DNA from: Nigrospora sphaerica | Taxonomy: Eukaryota > Ascomycota > Sordariomycetes > Amphisphaeriales > Apiosporaceae | Reading direction: 5' to 3' | NCBI GenBank assembly: GCA_018287875.1 | Contig: JAGVVL010000017.1 | Coordinates: 1-64,000 of the forward strand | DNA length: 64,000 nucleotides | Shown here: positions 56,087 through 64,000 of the stretch, piece after piece | How the letters are laid out: each line of letters begins with the position of its first letter | Numbering within the stretch: the first letter of the stretch is position 1 | The notes under the pieces: generated by a model | What the model saw: the letters and a program-made list of their open reading frames with translations, nothing else | Database searches by the model: none | What the model was told of the DNA's origin: nothing | Translations under genes and position numbers: made by a program

Positions 56087-58062
56087 TCTTCTTCTTCTTC
56101 TTCTTCTTCTTCTTTGTATTATCGCCGTGTTAGGACAACGTCCCGCCTCCCAGGGGGCATCTGGCGTGCGAGAGTCTATCTACATATCTAGATATCCCGC
56201 ATATCGAGCCCAATGGCAAACTTTTAGTCCAACCGTCTCCATCACTCCTCCGTGCGAGTTTGTTCCCGGCGCTGGTTCTGTCTGGATAGCTATTGCCTCA
56301 CGTAGAGTAACCTCTACTACTTGTCGATGATGGGCATGTATCCTCGTAGTACTTCATTAAGGAAACAAAGAGCTGAAACTGCTCCGGGCTATATATCAGT
56401 CTTTGCCAGTATTCTTATAAGGTATCCGGTTCGGGGTCGAACTTTAGCTATTAGGCCTGGTGCCTTCGTGTTTTACAGTAGTAAACTAGGTGTTCTAGTG
56501 TTCGTAGTATTCGGCACGCGTATCGATTGTTTTAGTGGTGTCGGAACTTCCTATTATACTAATCGAAGTCTCCATGTCCTAATCGGAGCACGAGGAGATT
56601 ATAAAGTGTCTGCTTAGGGAGGTCCAGCTTTGTTGGAGCCTTAAGAGTAGTATCGGTGAACCCAAGTTCTCGGTAGCGCTTGCACCCTTAAGAGGCTTCC
56701 TCCCACTATGCAGCAAACTGTTTCTCGATAATTATTTTTTAAAGTCGTTTTATACCTGCGTATGTAGCCTGGGCTGTGTGATCTGCTAAGAGCGTGGCCC
56801 TTTCCTTCGCCAGCCTGTCGGCCTCTTTGTTCCCTTAGATGCCCTTGTAGCCAGGTACCTATCGGATGCAGACATCGGCTATAGTCGCTAGTTCTTAAAA
56901 GCTAAGGAAGGCCTCTTATAAGCTTTTCGGCGCGTTTCTTATAAGACCTTAAATAATAGACGTATTATTTAGGTAGACGTAAATTATCGCGCTTAGGTTA
57001 ATTCGGTAGGCTTAACGTAGACCTTACTATACTCTTATAACCTCTCTATTAAAGACCTCTGTAAGGCCTAGTCGGCCCCTGCCTTAGCTTATTTTCCGTC
57101 TATTTTAGTAAATAGCGAAACCTTAGCCGACTACTTCGTTAAGTCCCTTCGACCTATCTAAGAAGACAATAAGGTAGGTATCGGGTAGTCTTATCTGCCA
57201 CGCAGTAAACTCCTTCGCCGTTATCTTCTTATCTTTCTGCGACTCCTACTTCGGCGTGTATCTCTTTAAGACGTAATCTGGCCTCTAGATGTCGGGTAAG
57301 AGTCTGGCTGCTCTTTAAAGCCTAGTCCGCGCTAGTTATAGGGAGCCGTATTTAATACTAGGAGGGTACGGCCGCAGCGCTATACACGTGGTTAGCATAT
57401 AGTCCCTGTCTACCGACTGGAGCCGTTATCCGAAGCGATAGAACGCCGCTTTTAATAAGATTCGCGCCGTTAGGACACCTGCATCCCTATATAGGGTGGC
57501 TAAAGGTGTTGTCTTCTATATAGGCAGTACTGCCTGTATCGCCTCCCTTAGGACCCTGTCTAGTTCGTCTATATGTGCCTCCTATCGGGTCGGCACCTCT
57601 ATGTTAAGCTGCTAGCGCGCTTTCTTCCGGATCTTCGTACGCCCTTTATACCATGCCTCCGCCCCATAGGTGAGGGTGGGGAGGATGCAAGTGTAGATGG
57701 CCTTCCGGAGAGCTTTCGGCGGGGGGCCTCGCTAGGTGTTAGCTAAGCTCCGTAGGTGTTATATGAGAATCCGAGCTTATGTAGCTCTCTTCTTCACATG
57801 CTCTATAAACCGAAGTTTCGAGTTAAACCAGACACCGAGTTATCGCACGGGCTAGACTAAGGCGTTTATAGTCAGCCCGTAATCCCGTGCTGTCACACTA
57901 AGGAGTTCCTTTAGGCTCCTTATGTATATAAAATAGAGGAGCTCGCTTTTGTCCAGGTCGATGGTGACTTTATATTCCTCACCCTAGTTAAGGACGTCGC
58001 TTAGGTTATTCGCTAGCTATCGCGTGTTATTGTATAGGGACTTGCTGGCTTAGTAAAAGCAT
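56087..58062 (-). mobile_element. LINE-A copy 3, 5' truncated
   Basis: The 3' tail is a (TTC)n run at 56087-56114, then the LINE-A 3' end as at 24.5 kb. It spans the C-terminal region and RNase H (near 57.0-57.2 kb) and breaks off in the RT at 58062, where the TTTA tail of LINE-B copy 4 begins. Strongly RIPped. Confidence 0.85.
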
Positions 58063-58261
58063 ATTTATTTATTTATTTATTTATTATTCTTACGCCTAGC
58101 GACCTTTCTAGGCCATGAGGACCCCCTGCATGTCTAAGCCCAGGAAAACCGTTCCGGGCTGCCGTCTGGCCGGGTGAAAAACCTGGGTTCCTCTGCGTCG
58201 CTCCGCTTCCTCCTGCTATTTAACCTGCCATACCGAGATCGGGCTTATCGTGCCCGCTTCC

Positions 58262-61200
58262 TAGCTAATGAGTTGATTTATAAGCTGGAACATGCCTAGC
58301 TTGCCTGAACGGAGTAGCCATCTCGCGATAATCCCTGCTTTCCCTGGGGAGTCGAGCATCCTGTCTATGTCTATCGGTTCTCCCAAGGCCTGGATTAGGC
58401 GCTCTCGTCTTTCTCTTTCCTGTGGGCAGAAGACGAGGATATGACGGACGGTTTCCCTGCCTTGACCGCAGTCGCACTATAGGCTGCCGATACCCGGAAC
58501 CCTGCGTTTAAAGAGGAAGTCTCTTAGTCCGATGTTGCCAGTCCTCGCTTAGACAAGGATGGAGCTCTCGGCCTTATGGAGTCCCTTGTGGAGCTTGAGG
58601 ATGTGCTTGTCTAGCGGCATCTTAGTTGCTGCTGGGGCTCGCGTTGTTCGGTTTTGCCGTATCTGCTGCCATCTCTATTGCCAGTCTCTCTTTTCGGCCT
58701 TGCATGCCGAGTCTCCGGTTAGCCACTTGTTTAGCCATCCCTTACGGTCAGGGACGTCGGGGCCTTTCGGTCTGCGCCGGCGGGTCGGTCTCGTTAGGAT
58801 CCATCTAGCTGCGTTATCATATCTGGCTTGGATAAGTGATGCGATGCGTGGCTGTTGGAGCCTCTCTTCCGACGCCGCCACTCTCTTATTAAGCCATATG
58901 TCTAGAGGTGGCATATAGGCTTCTGTTTTTAGTATCTCGGTTGCTGTCGCTTTGAAGGCCCCTGTGACCTTGCGGAGGTACTTAATCTAGATATCGTTAA
59001 GCATTTTAGCCCTATTCTTTGGTATATGCCGGTGCCATTCCGAGGCTCCGTAGCTTATAGCGGTCCTAACGACCGCGGTGTAGACTTGGCGGGCCCGCTG
59101 GAAGGACGCGCCCTATATCGAAGCTGCTATGCGGTCTAGGCCGTAGACTTACGTGGTCATCTTTTTAGAGATCGATTGGATATAGGTGTCCTAGCGGAGG
59201 CGTCTATCTATATGGACCCCGAGGACGCGACAGGAGTCTTCTGGTTCGATTTTGTGGCCTTTTAAGGCTATCTTCGTATCTGGACCCTTCCGTTTTCGAG
59301 AGAAGTGGACTAGGTGATATTTCTGGACTGCGAAGGTCATACCGTGGCTAACTGCCTATTCTTTACAGGTCCTATAAGCGGCTTCCAGCCGCTTGCAGGT
59401 CTGCTCGGGGTCTAAGCCGAAGCTTACGAGGTTCGTGTCGTCTACGAAGGCGATAGTGGCTATCCCGGGAATAGCACAGAGGGCCTTATAAAGACCGGCT
59501 ATGTAGAGGCAGAAGAGGATAGGCGATAAGGGTGAGCCCTGCGGGACGCCTGCCGGGATCGGGATCTCGTCTGATTCCTGGCTATCGAAGAGCAGTGTGG
59601 TGGATCGGTTAAAAAGGAAGCTGCGTATCTAGTTAATGGTCTATATAGGTACTCGGAGCGCTCGTAGGTTACCGAGGAGTCTGTCATAGTTAACGGAGTC
59701 GAAAGCACCCGAGATATCTAGCGATAGGAGGGTCGCAGCGCTTCCATACTTCTAGGCTGTGCGGACTAGGTCTATGAGCAGCCGTAGCGCGGTTTCCGTA
59801 GAGCGGCCCTTCCGGTTGCCCATCTGTTCGTCCGGGAGGAGTCCGTTCTCTTTGGCAAAGCTAGCTAGCCGTTGCGCTAGTAAGCTTTCGATTGTCTTCC
59901 CTATAGTGTTAAGTAACGCAATAGGCCTCCAACTGCTAGCTTGGTGGTACTCGTTTAGCTATTTTCCAGGTTTCCGGAGGATAACTGTTACTGCTTTACG
60001 GAACGCTGTTAGGTAATATCCTATACGCCAGTATGCCTCTGCTAGAGAGGCTAAGGCACGGAAGAGGGGTTCTCCTAGTCGTTTAAGGAATCCATTAGGA
60101 AGCTGGTTTAGTCCAGGTGCCTTCCACTGGCCTGCCTTAGTGAGGACTTCTTGCACTTGGTTTGCCGTCACCTTCCGGTCCATATCGAGAGGCGGTGCGA
60201 GCCGGTGCGTTATTCGGAACCCGGTGTGCGCGGCCTTAAGAAGGGGATAAAATCTTTCCCGAAAGGCCTCTGTTTTCTCTTTGTGGGTCGTTGCTTCGCC
60301 TCGTGGAGTGTGTAATATAGGGACAGCTGGTGGTAGCGGTGGCGCGGCTCCTTCGGTTCTAGCCTATCTTGCGATTTTCCATACTCCGGCTGGCTAGCTA
60401 GAAGCCTCGTGGAGCATGGTTCTCTATGTCGCTGTCTTTGCTATGCGGATCGCCTTCTTTTTTATGAGGGATGCTTGCCAGAGCGCTCGCTAGGCTTCGT
60501 CTGTCCTATCGGAGAGCCATGTCCGCTGGGTTTTCCTCTCTTTCTCTATAGCCTCCCTTATTTCGTTGTTCCACTAGGCCTTGCCTCTCCCCTTAGGATG
60601 GCGAAGGGGGGCAGCTAGGTCGGCTATCCTAGTCAGCTCCTTAGTTAATATTTCGGTGTATCTGTCGATGTCCTCTGGTATCTTTAGTGACTCTGGTTGT
60701 GGTAGGTATGCTGCTTCAGCCTTCGCTTGGTCATAGTCAGCTGTTTTCCAGCTGCGCCGTGGCTTGTTCTGGGGGGGTGATTAGCTGGAGTCTCCATTGC
60801 TCTGCTAGCTGGAGCAGCTTATCGGCTGCCCTGTAGGGTCGGACGTTATGTCCTCCCTAGACGGGGTGGTGGACGTTAAAGTCGCCTATAAGGACTGTTC
60901 GTCCTAGCTGGGGGCCGGTAAGGAGGGCTTCGATAACTGGTAGGTCTGATCTGCTAATAGACCTAGGAGGAGGTGCGTATACGCAGATGACGGTTATAGG
61001 ACCGTCTAGTAGATGGATTGTGACATGGCACCTGTCTGGCTGCGCCTTGTAGGTCCACTGTGCTAAGGGGAACCTCCTGTTAATATAGATACATGCTCTA
61101 CCTCCCTCGGTAGCATATAGGAGGTGGTACGGAGAGGATCTTAGGCAATAGGTAGTCGGCATATATGGGTTTCGCCAGGGCTCTTAGGTAGCTAGGATAT

Positions 61201-61288
61201 CGTACTCTTCGGAGATGGCATTGACTGCTAGGATCTGTGCTTTCTTGCTTTTCTGCGTGTTCCAATGTAGGATCCTTAGCGCTGTTAT
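58262..61288 (-). pseudogene. LINE-B ORF2 (endonuclease-RT), copy 4
   Basis: The expected ATG is ATA (61286-61288), a G-to-A change. Endonuclease piece at 60857-61162 (VCVYAPPPRS, VLIGDFNVHHP). About 160 bp are missing at 60768, inside a G-run. RT motifs: WRPIALLNTIGKTIESLLAQ (59.9 kb), LSLDISGAFDSVNYD (59.7 kb), VPQGSPLSPILFCLY (59.53 kb), IAFVDDTNLVSFG (59.45 kb), then the CDCGQGRETVRHILVFCP knuckle near 58.45 kb. Many stops, mostly TAG. No RNase H domain follows, unlike LINE-A. Confidence 0.88.
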
Positions 61289-62643
61289 AGTCGAGCGTGG
61301 ATGCTGTTTAGTGTTGACTCCGGTGTTTCGATATCCATATCGTCTATCTCTTCGTGGGTTCTACTGCGGGCTCTGCCTGTGCTTCTAGTACGGCAGCTGG
61401 TTGCTCGACGCTTCCGCGGCTGTACTGTCTGCCAGTCTTCGGCTGTTGGCTTAAGGGGTTCTTGCGAGGGCAATGCAAATCCCTTCGGTCTTATAACATA
61501 AGCAGCCTTAGCGACCTGGACCTGCTCCTGGCAGACTGGACACTCCTTAGACCACGCAGTATGTGGTCCTCGGTATGCTGGATAGCAGTACCGGCTCTTA
61601 TTCTCGGCTTCTGGGTATTCTTTATTGTTATGCTTTGTTGAAGAGCAGAGCCCGCACTTACGTGTATAGCGGCAGACACAGGCAATATGTCCATAGCGGT
61701 AGCAGTGGTAGCACTGCTTAAGCTGGGCTCCTTCGGCGAAGGGCTCGCATGGATAGTAGCTATACTGCCAAATAAGGCCGTCTCGGCATAGCTGTTCCGC
61801 TTGTTGAACCGTGGGTACTGCAATATATAGGGCCGTGACCTTCCTAGACGAGGTCTTAGCGTTGCGAGGGAGCTTGGCCTCTAGGACGTCGATAGGGCCG
61901 CCGGGCTGGTTCCGGAGTTGGACTCCTAGCTGCCCTTGGTTCGTCTCTATGGCCTCCTTATTAATGCCATGGGCCACCACCAGGATCTTTCTCTTCTGGA
62001 TAGAGGCACTCTCTCCGAAGGCCTCGGCGGTCCAGTTGAGGTCGGCTTCTAAGGCTTGTTTCTCCGCCGCTGTCTTGCATGTGATGGCGTAGTCTCCGCT
62101 AGGGAGCTTACGTGCTGCTACTGCTGCCTCTCTCCCTGCGGCGGTATTGATCTTGCGAACGATCTCTGCGTAGGTGCGTCCTTCTATCTCTGTAGCCTTG
62201 ACGGTGATCTCTCGTTCCTGACGGGGAGGGAGCGCCTTAGCTATCTGAGGGGCTCTAAGTGAGGGAGCGCCGGTTATGGCGGTGGCAGCGGCAGCGTATG
62301 TCTTAGGAGCCTTAATATGCTTATGGATAGCCTGAAGCGTGTTCTCGATAGTATCGATGCGTCTCTCGATACTAGTCCGGCTGTCTGGTTCCTTAGCTGC
62401 CGCCTCGAGGACCGGGATGGCGGCTTGTACGGCTGCGACTAAGGTGGCAACGTCGGAATCACCAGCTAAGAAGCGTCTAAGGCTGTTTACGGTGCTGCGA
62501 ATGGCTTCTGGATTGCGTCCAGGTGCCGTGTTGCTGCTTGGCGATGGCGTACGCGAGTCTGGAGGCGACGGCTCGGGTGGTGGGGCGGGACGTTGGGGGT
62601 TCCCGCCACCCGCGCTTTGCCTCGAGGGTGGTGGATCGACCAT
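61285..62643 (-). CDS. LINE-B ORF1, gag-like nucleic acid-binding protein, intact
   Basis: 452 residues, uninterrupted. A Pro/Ser-rich N-terminus (1-50) is followed by helical sequence (55-115), a central region with GRTYAEIVRKI and ILVVAHGINKEAI, and Cys/His clusters CYHCYRYGHIACVC (about 318-331) and CGLCSSTKH with HTAWSKECPVC (about 337-380). The C-terminus is basic (PRKRRATSCRTRS). Such ORF1 proteins bind the element RNA and form the particle used in target-primed reverse transcription. The stop is now TAA; in copy 3 the same site is ATGA, overlapping the ORF2 start. It is intact although ORF2 beside it has many stops. Confidence 0.88.
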   Translation of the reverse strand: MVDPPPSRQSAGGGNPQRPAPPPEPSPPDSRTPSPSSNTAPGRNPEAIRSTVNSLRRFLAGDSDVATLVAAVQAAIPVLEAAAKEPDSRTSIERRIDTIENTLQAIHKHIKAPKTYAAAATAITGAPSLRAPQIAKALPPRQEREITVKATEIEGRTYAEIVRKINTAAGREAAVAARKLPSGDYAITCKTAAEKQALEADLNWTAEAFGESASIQKRKILVVAHGINKEAIETNQGQLGVQLRNQPGGPIDVLEAKLPRNAKTSSRKVTALYIAVPTVQQAEQLCRDGLIWQYSYYPCEPFAEGAQLKQCYHCYRYGHIACVCRYTRKCGLCSSTKHNNKEYPEAENKSRYCYPAYRGPHTAWSKECPVCQEQVQVAKAAYVIRPKGFALPSQEPLKPTAEDWQTVQPRKRRATSCRTRSTGRARSRTHEEIDDMDIETPESTLNSIHARL

Positions 62644-62820
62644 TTCTAGGGTAAATGGGGCCCTAGGAACAGTTTCCGGGCTATCCGGTGGGTTTCAGAG
62701 TCGTGGTTGTGAAGTTATCGCCGTGTGGGGTCGGTTTCGAGAAGTTTTTCCCAATGAATCCATTATCCACGCACCTGATCCTCTTTTCTATTGTTGTCGA
62801 AGTACAGATCAATGTCAATA

Positions 62821-62840
62821 GTAACGTAAATTTACGTTAC
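62821..62840. other. 20-bp perfect palindrome at the stop codon of the prenyl synthase
   Basis: GTAACGTAAATTTACGTTAC is fully self-complementary and overlaps the TAA at 62832-62834. It is about 75 bp from the LINE-B 5' end. Confidence 0.8.
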
Positions 62841-64000
62841 ACTGTCTAAAACTACATCCTTTATACTTAGAGTCGAGACAAGAAGTCGGAGAACTTCGTT
62901 GGTGTCATTAAACTGTTCCTCGACTTCGGAAATGGCTTTCTCGACCTCGTCCTCTAACAGTGACAGTTTGTCCAGCGTTTCCTGCATGGCGCCGGATTGG
63001 TTCAGCAGCTTAATGATGTACGCCTTGGTCTCCTTGGCCATGAAAGTCGCACGGCCGGCCATTTGGGCACTCGCGCGGGCCGCCGCTTGTTTCTGGAAAA
63101 GCCCGATTACCTGGTCCTTGTGGTACTGCGACTGCCCATGTAGCATGCGCAAGACAGGGTACGAGATCTTGCCCTCGTCCAGGTCCTCGCATGCGCCCTT
63201 TTGGTCCGCGTAATCGACCGAGTGGAGATTCATGAAATCGTCGCGGATCTGAAATAGGCGCCCAAAAGGCTGTGCTAGCCTGGCGAATGCAGGGACGGCC
63301 TCCTTTTCTACTTCAGCGGCGTCGGCACCTTTGTTTTTCTGCAGTAGCATGAGGCGCATCAAAAGTCTGAACATAACGCCCGTCTTGCGGTCGACCATCT
63401 CCAGGAACTCATCCTCGCTGGGGACCTTGACGTGGAATTTCCAGTAGAGATCCCAGCTCTGACCGGCGAAAATGTGCGACAGCTCTTCCAGGAGAATATC
63501 AGCCGAGGCTGTGTGCGGCAGGAGTCGCGCTTCCTTGACTGCCTCAACAAACATGAAGTTGGCGCTGTTGATGGTCTGCGCCGGGCCGAAGACTTCGTGC
63601 GTAGCAGGCAGGCCGCGGCGCAGAGGCGAGTTATCTTCGATGTCGTCCAGGAGCAGAGAAGAATTGTGCAGGAGGTTGATGATGTGGGATATTTGCCTGA
63701 TCATACGCTCCTCCAGCTTGATCCATTGGTTTACCGAGTCGATAAAGGAATGGCGCAAGCCCTTCGATGGCATGTCCATGATATATTTGATAGGCGCATG
63801 CAGGGGGTCCACCAACGGCTCGCCTTCCTGGTCCGTGACTTCTAGTTTCGCCTCTGTCACTGACGAGCTCGCTGTGGAAATCGACTTGACCGAGGAAGCG
63901 GCGTCGGTCACACTCGTTGAGGAAACTTCATCCGTCTCTGCGTCTTCGTTCGCAACGCTGGAACCGGCCGCCAAGGCAATCGAACCAATGAGGACGCCAT
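62832..64000 (-). CDS. Polyprenyl (GGPP-type) diphosphate synthase, 5' part beyond the window
   Basis: The frame is open from the window edge to TAA at 62832, at least 388 residues. Numbered from codon 63974: a Ser/Thr-rich acidic stretch at 1-50; first Asp-rich motif DDIEDNSPLRRG at 110-121; QTINSANFMF at 133-142; AGQSWDLYW at 170-178; DRKTGVMFRLLMRLM at 195-209; second Asp-rich motif RDDFMNL at 244-250; EDLDEGKISYP after it. This is a class I trans-prenyltransferase that joins IPP to allylic diphosphates, probably making GGPP. SARM as DDxMN is usual in fungal GGPP synthases. The Ser/Thr-rich lead-in and missing start allow either a separate synthase or the C-terminal domain of a bifunctional terpene synthase. 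There is no RIP damage. It may belong to a terpenoid gene cluster outside the window. Confidence 0.9.
   Translation of the reverse strand, partial: GVLIGSIALAAGSSVANEDAETDEVSSTSVTDAASSVKSISTASSSVTEAKLEVTDQEGEPLVDPLHAPIKYIMDMPSKGLRHSFIDSVNQWIKLEERMIRQISHIINLLHNSSLLLDDIEDNSPLRRGLPATHEVFGPAQTINSANFMFVEAVKEARLLPHTASADILLEELSHIFAGQSWDLYWKFHVKVPSEDEFLEMVDRKTGVMFRLLMRLMLLQKNKGADAAEVEKEAVPAFARLAQPFGRLFQIRDDFMNLHSVDYADQKGACEDLDEGKISYPVLRMLHGQSQYHKDQVIGLFQKQAAARASAQMAGRATFMAKETKAYIIKLLNQSGAMQETLDKLSLLEDEVEKAISEVEEQFNDTNEVLRLLVSTLSIKDVVLDSVT

Larger units (their letters stand above)
58063..62746 (-). mobile_element. LINE-B copy 4, full length with a small internal deletion
   Basis: The 5' end (CTTCTCGAAACCGACCCC on the minus strand) lies at about 62746. 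ORF1 is intact. ORF2 is damaged, with a deletion of about 160 bp at about 60768. The 3' tail is (TTTA)n at 58065-58086. It is the best reference for the family in this window. Confidence 0.92.

Overview
This window is the left end of a chromosome from a filamentous ascomycete (Pezizomycotina; a Sordariomycete is likely but not proven). It starts with CCCTAA telomere repeats. The repeats and reading frames inland carry the C-to-T / G-to-A damage typical of repeat-induced point mutation (RIP). The transposons are the usual fungal set: Fot1/pogo elements, RNase H-type LINEs and Copia-like elements. The surviving genes have short fungal GT-AG introns or fungal families. I cannot name the species.

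Layout. 1-102 telomere; 103-10,500 a block whose + strand has almost no G and is built of irregular units, each headed by a GC-rich core module (six good copies) and followed by pyrimidine-rich sequence with several minisatellites. 10,558-15,213 (minus) is a telomere-linked RecQ-type helicase frame, transcribed toward the telomere, that stays in one frame for 1,552 codons but carries ten in-frame stops. 15.2-16.3 kb holds G-runs, perfect hairpins, an unexplained mid-GC island and a short interstitial telomere tract. 16.3-18.1 kb is AT-rich with no gene seen.

18.1-41.9 kb is a nest of transposons: three Fot1/pogo elements (each about 1.9 kb before later insertions), two solo LTRs of one family, LINEs of two families (LINE-A with RNase H, LINE-B without), and a non-autonomous Copia-type insertion with an abnormal inverted 5' LTR and a tRNA-like SINE inside it. 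Among them (20.65-22.78 kb, minus) is a broken gene for an unusual protein: an N-terminal J-domain followed by about 25 C2H2-like fingers. 44.3-46.8 kb is an intact three-exon gene for a HET-like membrane protein. 47.6-62.7 kb is again LINEs plus a Copia pol relic. 62.8 kb to the edge is an intact but incomplete prenyl diphosphate synthase (GGPP synthase type).

Only the HET-like gene and the prenyl synthase look like functional host genes. Most of the rest is telomeric repeat, decayed helicase and mobile DNA. Insertion order can be read in places: a solo LTR entered the terminal repeat of one Fot1 element, another solo LTR split a LINE-A, one Fot1 element split a LINE-A, and the Copia-type insert split the third Fot1 element and was itself entered by the SINE.
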